Source: Lasiodiplodia sp. COLG20
Taxonomy: Eukaryota; Ascomycota; Dothideomycetes; Botryosphaeriales; Botryosphaeriaceae
DNA length: 64,000 nucleotides
Assembly: GCA_009801085.1 (NCBI GenBank)
Contig: VNWV01000001.1
Span: 2,170,001 to 2,234,000, forward strand
Direction of reading: 5' to 3'
The stretch's first letter is position 1. The number at the start of each line of letters is the position of its first letter. Shown here in pieces: positions 47,395-58,406 of this stretch. The notes beneath the pieces are model-generated. The model made no database searches. It was not told where the DNA came from and saw only the letters and a list, made by a program, of their open reading frames with translations. The translations under genes were made by a program, and so were the position numbers.

Positions 47395-49203
47395 CTACTT
47401 CTCCAACCTCACCGACCTCCCCTCATCCCTCCACCACTCACACTGCGTCCGCCTAATCGCATCGCCCTCCACCCTACTCTGCCCAAACGGCTCGACCCTC
47501 AACTGCAACCCAGGCTTCCCCTCCGCCGCCCACCCATCCACGTACCTCGGCCAATACGGCAATCCCGCCCTCTTGCCCGCGTTCGGGTCGCCGCCGAGGG
47601 CGACGAAATCCGCAAAGTACGAGTGCAGCAGCTTGCCGACGTCGGGGTACTGGACGCCGCCCGTCTCGCGCACGCCGGCGGGCTCGACCCACGTGTACTT
47701 CGTGTCGGACGTGTGCGGGATGCCCTTCCAGGCCGGCCAGGTGTTGTTGACGACCCAGTTGAGCTTGAAGACGGGGGCGTCGGTGGTGGCGTCGGAGATG
47801 CGCACGGCTGTTTCTTGGCCCGCGCACGCGTACATGTAGTCGGTCAGCGCGGCGCTGATGCGGTCGTACTGGGTCGAGTTGGGGCTGTGCGCGTAGGGGC
47901 TGAAGGTGCCGTTGGCGTCGCCGGCCGGGTCGGGATACAGCGCCTCCAGGTCGGCGAGGTCGGCGGGCGTGAGGCCCGGGATGAGGTTGGCGAGGAAGGC
48001 GGTGAAGTCGGCCGTGGTGTTGAGGTCGCCCGGGCTGTAGTACTTGGCCTCGTCGCGCACGTTGGTCGTGATGGTCGGGATGCGGTAGAACTGGCCGTTG
48101 TAGCCCGACGTCGAGCCCGCCTGTTCGAGGAGCGGGCCGCCGCGCGTGGGCTGGAAGGGCCAGGTGATGGGGTACGAGGACTCGTTGAAGAGGAGCGTGC
48201 TGGCGACTTCGATGGCGGCGATGGGCGCGGCGCGCAGGCAGGCGAGCACGGCCGCGTCGTCGGTGCTGTTGACCAGGCTGCCGCAGCCGATGAGCTCGAG
48301 GTATGACGCGAACTGTTTCTGGTAGAGCGGGTACGAGGCGTTGGGGAAGGCGCGCGCCGTCACGCTGCCGGACTGCAGGATGGCCTGCGAGAAGTACGGC
48401 GAGGCGCCCTCGGTCTTGTTGTAGTTGTGGAAGAGGTGGATGCCGACCGAGTGAGCGCCCGCCGAGCGGCCACCGATGGTGACCTTGGAGGCGTCGCCGC
48501 CAAAGTACGAGATGTACTGCTGGACGAACTCGAACAGACGTTGCTGATCGAGAAGGCCCAGGTTCAGCAGACCCAGGCGATCAAAGAGCGGCGAGGGGAG
48601 AAATCCCAAAGAGTTGACCTGCAGAATGTCAGCCCTCAATGTCCCCTCGACGCGTCAGATATCTTACTTACCCGGTAGTTGAAAGTCACGACCATCACCG
48701 GCACCTCAGAATTGGCAACGAAAGACGCACCGTCAAAGCTCCTGGCCGAGCCTGCAAAAAAAAAAAAAAAAAAAAAAAAAAATAGGCGGATTTCGACTCA
48801 CTCCGTGGATCCAAATAAGAATCGGCAGCTTCTCGTCAAACGAGACGCCCTGAGTACGGAAGACGTTCATGCTCAAGCAAGCCTCATCCTGCGCGTACGA
48901 AATCTCCTCGGGATCCTGCACGCACACGTACCCGTACGCCGAAGCGTTCTTCCACCCATCAAACGCGGCCGGGGGCCCAACAGGCGCGAACCGGCCCTCG
49001 CCGACGGGCTGCGACGCGTAGTCGATGCCGAGCCACGCATCGACAGCAGCCGGTAGCGGCTTCTTGGTTAGCGTCTGGCCGACCGTCGTGCCCACGAAGC
49101 TGCCGTAACCGGGCAGCGTGACGCCCGGCGCCGCCGACGAGACGGCCGAGAAAGCCGCGAAGGCGGCGAGGTAGTGCTGCGCGGTCCGAACGAGGCCGGG
49201 CAT
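47395..49203 (-). CDS. Secreted type-B carboxylesterase/lipase; first splice junction irregular
   Basis: Minus-strand exons 49203-48802, 48751-48672 and 48618-47395, about 568 aa. A signal peptide is followed by the carboxylesterase B fold: EACLSMNVFRTQG, LPILIWIHG (oxyanion region), VMVVTFNYRV, and the nucleophile elbow IGGRSAGAHSVG where FGESAGG is usual. TTNVRDEAKYYSP is the acid region and GIPHTSDTKYTWVEP carries the likely catalytic His. The substrate is unknown. The first intron has a perfect GTGAGT donor after HG, but using it leaves the next exon one base out of frame; the poor donor GTCGAA four bases on would keep frame. The intron ends in 27 T before GCAG. It may be a frameshift, an unusual splice or an assembly error. 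Confidence 0.8.
48756..48782. repeat. 27-nt poly-A (poly-T on the coding strand) at an intron 3' end
   Basis: An uninterrupted run of 27 A immediately before the carboxylesterase exon-2 acceptor. On the coding strand it acts as an extreme polypyrimidine tract. Such runs are prone to slippage and to sequencing error. Confidence 0.9.
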
Positions 49204-50513
49204 GGTGACGGTGGTAAAGTGCTCCGCGGCGGCGCTCGAGGGGAGTGATTGGACCAGGAGCTCGCGCGGCCTGGAGAATAGTTCGCTAACCAACGGATGC
49301 ATCTTGGAGGGGCTACAAAAGACTTATATAGCGCAAAACAAATTGCGATTCGTGTGGGATGTGTCGTGGTGCTTCGGCCGTGGCCGTTTGTTTACCGCTC
49401 CGTGCCTGGCAGATTCTTGGCGGGGGGCCCGTTGCGCCCGGCCTTCGTCATTATCGGGCGTGATGATGTCCGCCCGGGGATGGGTTTTGGTGGGAGTGGC
49501 GCCGGAAGCGGCGCGAGATCCGGGGCCGAAGGTGAGGAGACTAAAGAGTGGTGGTGATTTTTGTGGGGTAGGAAGATAAGCAACGCCATTACCCGCTGTA
49601 CCTAAGCGAAGAACGTCAGACCTATAGCGTTGGTTAGAAACGTGAATCATCTACTGTCAGGAGCCTACTAGTTGGGGGCGATCATACAAAGGCTTACCCA
49701 GAGCTCACTCGAGAACTGTGTCCGCAAAGCCATGTTGTTTGGCCATTCTGTGCCTCCAGAACTCGGCAAGTCCGGTCGAGATACCGAAGTCGGTGACACA
49801 GCCCGTTTTATTGCTGAACTTCGGTACTAATTCAACCGCCGACACCTCGTACATGGTGAGAGCGGACCAATCACCTGACCGGGCCAGATCCGTTCCGACG
49901 GCCGGGCGAAGATCTCGGTAATCCGATTCCCAACCGCACACTCGGCCAAATCGAATCTCTTGGCTAGCCAAGCATCCGTGCCTTTTTCCTTGGCTTCATG
50001 TTGCATTTCCGACTGCGGCCATCTCCCAGTCGACTTCGGACTTGAGCGCGCTGTCGACAGCTTGAGGCTTGGCGTTGAATGGGACTATCTCGGTGAGGTA
50101 TGCAGGGGGTGCGCCTCGTCAAGATCCACTATAGACTTCAGCGGCTGACGCCATGCACGCTTGGACTTCGTCATACGAACCTCTACTCTTCCCGAAATCA
50201 CTGGCACTACGTGCGCTTTGAGGGCTGTTCGTCTCGCTCTGTAATTTTTCCCTAAAAACAATTCAGTAAGCTTCATCATTATGATACTTACACCTCAGAA
50301 CATGAAGAGGCGGCTGGACTATATTGTCAATCAAGATCGAATTCAGCTTCGTGGTACAGTGTGAAATCTGAAGTCCCTTCATTACATTACATTAATCCAT
50401 CTTTACACATTATTTCCTCCGCTTTTTTACCCATATTAAGGCGTGTGTTCACGCAGACTCATCAAGGAAATGCCGCATGAGAGCCAGCATTTGGATGCAT
50501 GGCCTCATACGGT
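49204..50513. other. Intergenic region
   Basis: About 1.3 kb between the carboxylesterase start and the 3' end of the giant wall-protein gene. Only short ORFs without recognisable domains; no mobile element or RNA gene seen. Confidence 0.45.
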
Positions 50514-53500
50514 TTAAATCATAAGAAGGAAAGCCCAGGCCACGAGGAGCGCAGTGAAGCTTCCACCAACAGACGTCTTGCCTGCAGCACCGCGGTACAG
50601 ATTCGACTCGGGAGTCGAGCTTGGAGTGCCTTCACTGCTGCCCGTTCCAGATGGAGCAGGAGCATAGCCTCCGGGAGCACCGCCTGCGCCGCCCTGACCA
50701 CCGGGTGCAGAACCTCCCGGAGCACCAGGAGCATAGCCTGCTGGAGCAGAGCCTGCACCTGGAGCGCCCACCTGCCCAGCGGCGGGGGCACCTTCCTGTC
50801 CACCGCTTGGAGCACCAACCTGCCCACCACTTGGAGCACCTTCTTGCCCACCACTGGGGACAGTCTGGCCGGGTAAAAGTTTGATCGGCGCAACTGGAGC
50901 TAGAGGAACACCCGCGCCTGGTGCGCCTTCAGCAGGAGCACCTTGAGCCGGGGCGCCTTGAGCTGGAGCGCCCTGAGGAGCACCTTGAGCGGGAGCACCT
51001 TGAGCGGGAGCACCCTGAGCGGGAGCACCTTGAGCAGGAGCGCCTTGAGCAGGGGCGCCTTCAGCAGGGGCGCCTTCAGCAGGAGCACCTTGACCTGGAG
51101 CAGCTTGACCGGGAGCGCCTTGAGCCGGAGCACCCTGGCCGGGGTAAAGTTCCGCTGGAGAAATCTTAGGTGGCGCACTCTGAATGGCACCTTCAGCAGG
51201 GGCGCCCTGAGCAGGAGCGCCTTCAGCCGGAGCAGATTGAGCGGGAGCGCCCTCAGCTGGAGCACCTTCAGGAGCACCTTGAGCCGGAGCGCCTTGAGGA
51301 GCGCCATGAGCAGGGGCACCTTGTGCTGGAGCGCCCTGAGCAGGGTAAAGTTGAGCTGGAGAAATCTCAGCTGGAGCGCCTTCACCGGGAGCACCGCTTG
51401 GGGCAGCAGCGGGAGCGCCTTTGACTGAGGCGCCAGGAGCACCTTTAACTGAGGCGCCAGGAGCACCTTCACTCGGAGCACCACCTGGAGCACCGCTAGG
51501 GTAGCTGCCGGGAGAACCGCTTGGAGCTCCTTGGCCAGGAGCGCCACCAGGAGCATTGATGGGATATCCACTAGGGGCAGCGCCTGGAACACCGAGAACG
51601 TTTGGCTTGGGATATTCTCCGCCTGGAGCGCCTGGAGCACCGCTGGGATAACTACCGGGTGCGCCACCAGGAGCGCCTTGACCGGGAGCACCACCTGGTG
51701 CACCACTGGGATAACCGCCGCCAGGGGCACCTTGACCAGGAGCACCACCGGTTGCGCCGCCTGGAGCACCGCTGGGATAACCACCAGGTCCACCTTGGCC
51801 GGGAGCGCCTTGACCTGGAGCACCACCAGGTGCACCGCTAGGATAACCACCAGGTGCACCACCGGGTGCGCCTTGACCGGGAGCACCGCCAGGAGCGCCG
51901 CTGGGATAAGCGCCAGGAGCGCCGCTGGGATGACCGCCTGGAGCGCCACCAGGTGCTCCTTGGCCGGGAGCGCCACTTGGATAGCCGCCAGGAGCACCGC
52001 CAGGAGCGCCACCAGGTCCACCACCTGGAGCACCGCTTGGGTAACCACCAGGTCCACCGCCAGGGGCGCCACTGGGATAGCCACCCTCAGGAGCGCCACC
52101 TTTAGGACAGCCTCCAGGAACGTTGCATTGGATGTTGGGAAGCGTGGGGTGTCCACCGGGAGCGCCGCCCTCAGGAGCACCGCCAGGTGCACCACTTGGG
52201 TAACCGCCTGGAGCACCGCCGGGAGCGCCATGACCAGGCATACCGCCAGGTGCACCACCTTGAGGAGCACCACCTGGATAACCGCCTGGAGCACCACCAG
52301 GAACTCCTTGACCGGGAGCGCCACTTGGATAGCCGCCTGGACCACCACTGGGATAACCGCCTGGTCCACCGCTGGGATAGCCGCCTGGTGCACCACCGGG
52401 TGCGCCTCCCGGATAACCGCTCTCAGGAGCGCCGCCGGGCGCACCACCTGGGTAACCGCCTGGAGCACCGCCGGGAGCGCCATGGCCAGGCATACCGCCA
52501 GGTGCACCACCAGGGCCACCACTTGGATAGCCGCCTGGACCACCACCTGGAGCACCGCCAGGAGCGCCACCTGGATAGCCACCGCCGGGAGCACCGCCTT
52601 CAGGATAACTACCCTTGGGACAGCCGCCGGGAACGTTGCACGGGACATTGGGAAATTCAGGGTGTCCACCAGGAGCGCCGCCAGGAGCACCACCTGGATA
52701 GCCGCTTGGCATGCCGGGTTGACCGCCGGGATAGCTAGGAGCACCTTCGGGATGACCGGGAGCGCCACTCGGATAGCCGCCTGGGCCACCACTAGGATAA
52801 CCTGGGTGTCCACCAGGAACACCACCGGGACCACCACTGGGGTAACCGGGCTGGCCGCCAGGAACACCTCCTGGACCACCACTGGGATAACCAGGATGAC
52901 CAGGAATACCTGGACCGCCACTAGGATAACCGGGCTGGCCAGGAGCACCACTGGGATAACCAGGATGACCCTCGGGAATGTTGGGATAACTGGGTGCGCC
53001 TTTGCCGGGTGCGCCGCTGGGAACACCAGGAACACCGACGGGATAGCCAGGCATGCTGTGACTGGGAACACTACCAGGAACACCTCCCTTAGAGGGACCA
53101 CCCTGAGGACCACCCTTAGGATACTGGGGAACATTGTTGCACTCGGGGCTGCTGCACGGGATATAAACGGGCGTAGGTAGTCCTGGAGGAGTAATCGGGC
53201 GACACGTGCCCGGAGCACTGGGGCAAGGAGCAGGCGGGGCGACGACAGGAGGATAGCCACCCTGAGGAGGATTGAACTGAGGGCCACCATGCGGAGGATT
53301 GAACTGAGGAACGGGAATTTCCTGGCATTCGGGTTTCCCGCACGGGATGTAAATAGGTACCGGCTCGCCTGGAGGAGTAATTGGGCGACACATGCCCTCT
53401 CCGTAGGGGCATGGAACAGGCGACGGGCCGTGGGGATACACAGGCGGGAAACCACCCTCAGAGGGACGAGTCGGGGGAAGCTCCGGAATGACGTCGCTGC

Positions 53501-56500
53501 ACTCAGGCTTGCCACATGGAATGTAGACAGGAGTCGACCCCCCAGGAGTGATTGGGCGACACATGTCGATTCCGTCAGGGCAGAAGACGGGCGGGTAACC
53601 ACCAGAGGGACCACTAGGAGGATATACAGCAGGAATTTCGCTGCAGTCAGGCTTGCCACATGGAATGAAGACAGGCGTCGATCCTCCAGGTAGAGTAATT
53701 GGCCGACACATGCCGATTCCGTTGGGGCAGAAGACGGGCGGGAAACTACCAGAGGGACCACTTGGGGGATAAATAGCAGGAATGTCACTGCAGTCGGGCT
53801 TGCCGCATGGAATCAAAACAGGCGTTGATCCTCCAGGAGGAGTGACTGGACGGCACATGTCGATTCCATTGGGGCAGAAGACGGGCGGGAAACCGCCAGG
53901 GGGACCACCAGAAGGACCACCGGAAGGACCGCCAGAGGGGCCGCCAGAGGGGCCGCTTGGGGGATAAACAGCAGGAATGTCCTTGCAGTCGGGCTTGCGG
54001 CATGGGATGTAAACAGGCTCAGGTAACCCAGGAATTATCCACGGGCGACACATGCCGTCTCCGCTAGGGCAGCGGACAGGCGGGAAACCGCCCTCAGGAG
54101 CACCGGGATTGCCGCCTTGTGGAGGATAACCACCCTCTGGAGGATTCCCACCCTGCGGAGGATTGCCGCCCTGTGGAGGATTGCCGCCCTGTGGGGGCTT
54201 GCCGCCCTGAGGGAAACCACCTGGTGGATAGACAGAAGGAATATCCCGACAGTCAGATTTGCCGCATGGAACAAGAACGGGCGAAGGAGATCCAGGGATG
54301 TTATATTGGCGACAGCTGCCTTTACCATCGGGGCAAGGGATGACAACAGACGGAATACTGGGCTGAGAAGGACCACCTGGAGAAGAGCCACCGTGAGAAG
54401 GACCACTAGGAGTGAAACCACCCGGTGGATAGAAAGAGGGGATATCACTACAGTCAGGTTTGCCGCATGGGACAAAAATGGGTGGAGACTGTCCAGGTGG
54501 AGATTGACCAGGCGGAGACTGACCGGGCGGAGACTGCCCGGGATTGAATTGACGACACATTCCGCTTCCATCAGGACAAGGGATTACGGTACCCGGAACG
54601 CCAACCAGAGAAGGACCACCCTGACGAGGATTGCCACTAACATCACTACAGTCTGGCTCGCCGCATGGGACGACTTCAGGCGTAGTTTGGCCAGGGGGAG
54701 TTGTCAAGAGACATCTGCCAATTCCACCAGAGCATCCGGCAATAACAGGCGGGGAAACGACTGGAGGAGTACCACTGGGAGGGTTGCTCTCTGGAGTTGC
54801 ACCAGGAATGATGTCCTCGCAGCTGATTTTGGTGCATGTGACCGTGATGGTCATAGCCAGTCTAGAAGGAGCAGTTACAACACAGTTGCTGCCGCTTTCA
54901 TCGCCACATGGGACAATGACACCAGGGGGAGCGGGAGCTGGAGTGCCGAAGACGGGTGGCGCGTTGAATAGTGGAGAACCGACAAAGGCTGACACAGAAG
55001 GAGGGGCGTTGAACAGAGGAGAACCGACATTGGCGGACACTTGAGGAGTGTAGAGCACCCGACCAGGATCGTACGGGTGACCAGGAGGGTTGAATATCAC
55101 TGGAGTACCGACACCCGCTGACACAGAAGGGATGCTGAATATGATAGGAGTACCGACATACGCGGACCCTGAAGGAGCGATGTTGATAAAGGATCCTTGC
55201 TCGGGAGTTCCTGAGGGAGTGACAATGGATCCCTGTTCGGGAGTTCCCGGAGTGACAATGGATCCTTGCTCGGGAGTTCCTGGCGGAGTATTGATGCGAG
55301 ACCCTTGCTCAGGAGTTCCTGGAGTGATGACGGACGCCTGACCGGGAGTTCCGGGAGGAGTGTTGATAACAGAGCCCTGCTCGGGAGTTCCGGGTGTAGC
55401 GATCTCGCTCTCGTCTGGTAACGTAGCAGGCGCGGTCGGTGTTGGGCCCGGGTACGGTGGCGGACTCGTCCTCAAGGAAGAGAGAATGCTGGGGACGTCG
55501 GAAACAGGACAGACGGTGGTGTAGAGCCAAGTAGTAATGGTGACGTAGGTGGTGCGGCGCTTGGTCGGGCAGGCAGTGGCTGTAGCGACTGCGCATCTGG
55601 TGATGGTAATGTCCGTCGAGACGATGGCGATAAGGGTCGTAATGAATGAACCTTCTTTTGAAGCGCTGGCGCCGGGGCTGGCAGAACCAGTGGGCGTCAA
55701 AACGCCACCGCTGCCAGTTGGCGTCAAAACACCGTTGCTTCCAGTTGGCGTCAAAACGCCGTTGCTTCCAGTTGGAGTCAAAACGCCGTTGCTTCCAGGT
55801 GGTGTCAAAATGCTGCCGCTGCCGGTCGGTGTCAAAACGCCATTGCTTCCAGATGATGTTAAAACACCGTTGCTTCCAGACGGAGTCAGAACACCGTTGC
55901 TTCCAGATGGTGTCAAAACATCGAAGGTTCCAGAACGCGATAAAACGCTGTCACTGCCATTTGCACTAGGAACGAGAGAGCTGTACGGCGTCAAGATACT
56001 GCCGCTATCGCTGGGTGTGAGAGGCGTCAAAACACCGTTGCTGCTGCCAGGAGTCGAAATGCCATTGTTGCCATTGTCGCTGGAGCTGTAAGAACCGGGT
56101 GGAGTCAAAATGCTTGAGCTGTAAGACCCTGGTGGAGTCAAAATGCTTGAGCTGTAAGAGTCGGTCGGAGTCAAGACGCTGGGGCTGGAGCTGTAAGAGC
56201 CGGTTGGAGTCAGGACGCCGGGGCTGGAGCTGTAAGAGTCGGACGGGGTCAGAACGTTGTTGGAGCTGTATGAGGCGGACGGAGTCAAGACATCGCTGGA
56301 AGTATCGAAATTGACGGATGAGCTGTAGCTTGACGGGAGACCGGAACTGCTGGACCAGCTGTAGCTGGATGATGAGGAATCGAAGTCCGTACTCCCGGCC
56401 GTGGCGCTTGAGTCGTCGGGTGTTCCGACGAGTTCTATGCTTGTAGGCGTGACATTATCGGTCTGCGCACCGCCCTGGGCCCTTGCGGCGGCTAGGGTAA

Positions 56501-56543
56501 GGAGGAGATTAAGAGATGTGGCGACAGGCACACAGGACTTCAT
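50514..56543 (-). CDS. Giant repeat-built putative GPI-anchored cell-wall protein
   Basis: A single exon. The second Met (56543) starts a good signal peptide (MKSCVPVATSLNLLLTLAAA), giving 2009 aa; the ORF itself opens at 56561. Layers from the N-terminus: about 16 [VI]LTP-x-GS repeats (residues ~75-295); a Cys/Thr segment YVTITTWLYTTVCPV like those in fungal wall proteins; TPGTPEQGS repeats (~385-450); nine Cys modules of CPxGxxMCR followed by PCGKPDC (~565-1140); a collagen-like GGAPGGYPSGAPGG region (~1165-1680); GAPAQ/GAPAEGA repeats (~1690-1880). The hydrophobic C-terminus GGSFTALLVAWAFLLMI after a small-residue stretch fits a GPI signal. Adhesion or wall structure is inferred. Long antisense and out-of-frame ORFs here are repeat shadows. 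Confidence 0.85.
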   Translation of the reverse strand: MKSCVPVATSLNLLLTLAAARAQGGAQTDNVTPTSIELVGTPDDSSATAGSTDFDSSSSSYSWSSSSGLPSSYSSSVNFDTSSDVLTPSASYSSNNVLTPSDSYSSSPGVLTPTGSYSSSPSVLTPTDSYSSSILTPPGSYSSSILTPPGSYSSSDNGNNGISTPGSSNGVLTPLTPSDSGSILTPYSSLVPSANGSDSVLSRSGTFDVLTPSGSNGVLTPSGSNGVLTSSGSNGVLTPTGSGSILTPPGSNGVLTPTGSNGVLTPTGSNGVLTPTGSGGVLTPTGSASPGASASKEGSFITTLIAIVSTDITITRCAVATATACPTKRRTTYVTITTWLYTTVCPVSDVPSILSSLRTSPPPYPGPTPTAPATLPDESEIATPGTPEQGSVINTPPGTPGQASVITPGTPEQGSRINTPPGTPEQGSIVTPGTPEQGSIVTPSGTPEQGSFINIAPSGSAYVGTPIIFSIPSVSAGVGTPVIFNPPGHPYDPGRVLYTPQVSANVGSPLFNAPPSVSAFVGSPLFNAPPVFGTPAPAPPGVIVPCGDESGSNCVVTAPSRLAMTITVTCTKISCEDIIPGATPESNPPSGTPPVVSPPVIAGCSGGIGRCLLTTPPGQTTPEVVPCGEPDCSDVSGNPRQGGPSLVGVPGTVIPCPDGSGMCRQFNPGQSPPGQSPPGQSPPGQSPPIFVPCGKPDCSDIPSFYPPGGFTPSGPSHGGSSPGGPSQPSIPSVVIPCPDGKGSCRQYNIPGSPSPVLVPCGKSDCRDIPSVYPPGGFPQGGKPPQGGNPPQGGNPPQGGNPPEGGYPPQGGNPGAPEGGFPPVRCPSGDGMCRPWIIPGLPEPVYIPCRKPDCKDIPAVYPPSGPSGGPSGGPSGGPSGGPPGGFPPVFCPNGIDMCRPVTPPGGSTPVLIPCGKPDCSDIPAIYPPSGPSGSFPPVFCPNGIGMCRPITLPGGSTPVFIPCGKPDCSEIPAVYPPSGPSGGYPPVFCPDGIDMCRPITPGGSTPVYIPCGKPECSDVIPELPPTRPSEGGFPPVYPHGPSPVPCPYGEGMCRPITPPGEPVPIYIPCGKPECQEIPVPQFNPPHGGPQFNPPQGGYPPVVAPPAPCPSAPGTCRPITPPGLPTPVYIPCSSPECNNVPQYPKGGPQGGPSKGGVPGSVPSHSMPGYPVGVPGVPSGAPGKGAPSYPNIPEGHPGYPSGAPGQPGYPSGGPGIPGHPGYPSGGPGGVPGGQPGYPSGGPGGVPGGHPGYPSGGPGGYPSGAPGHPEGAPSYPGGQPGMPSGYPGGAPGGAPGGHPEFPNVPCNVPGGCPKGSYPEGGAPGGGYPGGAPGGAPGGGPGGYPSGGPGGAPGGMPGHGAPGGAPGGYPGGAPGGAPESGYPGGAPGGAPGGYPSGGPGGYPSGGPGGYPSGAPGQGVPGGAPGGYPGGAPQGGAPGGMPGHGAPGGAPGGYPSGAPGGAPEGGAPGGHPTLPNIQCNVPGGCPKGGAPEGGYPSGAPGGGPGGYPSGAPGGGPGGAPGGAPGGYPSGAPGQGAPGGAPGGHPSGAPGAYPSGAPGGAPGQGAPGGAPGGYPSGAPGGAPGQGAPGQGGPGGYPSGAPGGATGGAPGQGAPGGGYPSGAPGGAPGQGAPGGAPGSYPSGAPGAPGGEYPKPNVLGVPGAAPSGYPINAPGGAPGQGAPSGSPGSYPSGAPGGAPSEGAPGASVKGAPGASVKGAPAAAPSGAPGEGAPAEISPAQLYPAQGAPAQGAPAHGAPQGAPAQGAPEGAPAEGAPAQSAPAEGAPAQGAPAEGAIQSAPPKISPAELYPGQGAPAQGAPGQAAPGQGAPAEGAPAEGAPAQGAPAQGAPAQGAPAQGAPAQGAPQGAPAQGAPAQGAPAEGAPGAGVPLAPVAPIKLLPGQTVPSGGQEGAPSGGQVGAPSGGQEGAPAAGQVGAPGAGSAPAGYAPGAPGGSAPGGQGGAGGAPGGYAPAPSGTGSSEGTPSSTPESNLYRGAAGKTSVGGSFTALLVAWAFLLMI
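50900..51460 (-). repeat. GAPAQ-type pentapeptide repeats
   Basis: DNA encoding tandem Gly-Ala-Pro-Ala-Gln/Glu units near the C-terminus of the giant wall protein, interrupted twice by similar insertions (PAELYPGQGAPAQ and PAQLYPAQGAPAQ). Confidence 0.8.
51500..53050 (-). repeat. Collagen-like Gly-Ala-Pro-Gly repeat tract
   Basis: About 1.5 kb of degenerate tandem repeats encoding GGAPGGYPSGAPGG-like units, with two near-identical inserts containing NVPCNVPGGCPKG and NIQCNVPGGCPKG. The periodicity leaves long spurious ORFs open in other frames and on the opposite strand. Confidence 0.85.
53130..54850 (-). repeat. Nine cysteine modules
   Basis: Repeats of roughly 45-90 residues, each with a C-x6-C unit (CPNGIDMCR) and a C-x4-C unit (CGKPDC) separated by a short Pro/Gly segment. 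Spacers vary in length and are Pro/Gly/Ser-rich. Confidence 0.8.
55660..56310 (-). repeat. VLTP-x-GSNG tandem repeats
   Basis: About 16 copies of [VI]LTP in units of roughly 8-12 residues, encoded by a ~27-nt DNA repeat in the later part. One copy is VLTS. Probably a heavily O-glycosylated stalk. Confidence 0.85.
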
Positions 56544-56561
56544 GGCAAGCGAATGCTGCAA

Positions 56562-58406
56562 AACGAACGGGTTGGTGAAGAAAGAAGGCCCTTCGCCGTG
56601 GCGAGCAGGGCTTCTTGTAGGCGTTCATGGCGGCGAGGTGAAGCCGTTTGCAACAGCAGATACTGCGAGCAGCAAGACGTTGCGATCAGAAGGCGCCGTG
56701 GTTGGGCGAGATGCTAGAGGCGACGCGGAGGCTTGGCGACGGTGGGAGGGAGAGGGTGAAGGAGGAGATGGCGATGGTGGTTGCGCTGGCGATGGGCAGT
56801 CGCTTCGCCTTCCGCTTGCGGGCACGACGTCTCCTCCTCCACCCCCAATGCTCGCTCAACGATCCTCTCCACCTGCTCTCCTGCGCCCTGCCGCTGGCTC
56901 GCCCCTCGCACCGTCGCGGCGCCGTCGCCCATCTCTTTCTCCATGTGCACAAAGCCGGCGACCGACGTCAACCCGGCGACGCGTTTGCCCTGAACAGCGT
57001 CGTACCTTGCTCCAAACGCCTCAGCTTCGGTCCTGTGGGTGACGCGACGCGTAATCGAAAACTGGATGAGGGCTGAGGCTCTCCGGATATGGCCGCGTCC
57101 TGCGCCGTAGCACGGCATGGAAGATGATGGTGGGCGCTGGCGCGCTCTGGCCGACACATTTTGCAGATTGTGGGAATCTCTTCGACACTGGCCTCGCGGC
57201 CCCGGGCAGTATATAACTCTGCTTATCGCCACATTCCAACTGACGGCTGTTCGAGATACACTCCATCGCCACTGAAGCGTAAACGCTGTTGCTGCCGGAC
57301 TGGGGTTGGACTTTTCGCTGTGTTCAGCACATGCGACTGCTTGCTGCGGGGTTGCGACGGATTCGGTTGCTGGCAGCGCACTGACACCCGCGACACGCCG
57401 ACCTCCAACTGCAGCCGGCTTTACTGCTCGTCGTCTCAATGCACAGCTGAGACCTATTCGCTGATGCCCAATAGTCAGCCGCCATTCTTCAGCCGCGATG
57501 CATTGCATCACCGCCAGACCTGTGTTACGGCAGCCAATTTCCTCTCCCGTTGTTCCCGCCGTCACACCAGCAAACGCGTCTGGGGAACTCTGGGACCGGC
57601 TTATCATCAACCGCACCCTGCGTTTCACCCTGATTGTGTCTTGCGCAACACCCTGGCGAGGAGAGACAGCGTCGTCACTTGGCCGGCCGATCGCGACTCC
57701 TGAGCCTCGCCGGTGCAGTTGTAGGACTATCTAGCGGTAGTGATCCCCCTGTGGCGCACGCTAGGTCTATCGCTCCTCTCGTCGCGTGGCTTGTGGATGA
57801 CGGTGACAGCGGCCGCGTTCTCGGCTTCCTTGTCGCCGTTTTGATTGGCGCCATTGCAACGGCGCAGCAGCGTGACACAGGGGGCATCCACGTATGGCGA
57901 GCCAACGAGCTTGCCGCATTTTGCAACTTCTCTGCCTATAATGCGCCCTGCAATTTAAGCCCCATAGTTCCTATTCTCTCCGACACCCTACCCGGCTCAT
58001 CCGGAGATGATCTGCGCCTCCACCCGCGCCTCGTCAACCAACTCACGGACTCTCCGCGCCATCTCGTTTGTCTATTTCGGGCTGCTGAAGCTTTCCGCTG
58101 CGTCTCGCTCTTTTCCGTCTGGTTTGTCTCACCCACTTTACATGCGCTGAGCGTCTCGAACAAAGCCTGCCGTACCGTCAAAATGCTGCAAACCCACTGG
58201 ACCGAAGAGCTGCAAGAGCCCCCTTTAGTCCACGACCCGGCCTATTCACGCCGCGCCACCATATAATCCCGCCGTGCGCACGCCGAGGCACGGATCCTGG
58301 CATGCTCAGATCTTCCCACAAAAACGTCAAGACCCCCCGCCTCACCTCGTGCACCTGTCAGCCTTACCACGCGTTTCCCTTCTTGTCCTCTCATAAGATC
58401 CCTATC
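56562..58406. other. Divergent intergenic region
   Basis: About 1.85 kb between the wall-protein gene and the next plus-strand gene. ORFs up to 304 codons overlap one another on both strands and look like GC-rich shadows without domains. It presumably holds both promoters. Confidence 0.4.

Noticed and set aside
47293..48306. 337-codon plus-strand ORF
   Set aside because: Antisense shadow of the carboxylesterase third exon, whose catalytic motifs are clear on the minus strand.
51531..53180. 549-codon plus-strand ORF, and a 962-codon minus-strand ORF at 50900-53788
   Set aside because: Both are other-frame readings of the collagen-like and Cys-module repeats of the giant wall protein; their translations are simple periodic sequences without start context or domains.
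55690..56310. Regular short DNA repeats resembling a CRISPR array
   Set aside because: The units are coding (VLTP-x-GSNG), contiguous without unique spacers, and inside a eukaryotic ORF.
56714..57628. 304-codon minus-strand ORF upstream of the wall-protein gene
   Set aside because: It overlaps several equally long ORFs on both strands in GC-rich DNA, with no recognisable motif.
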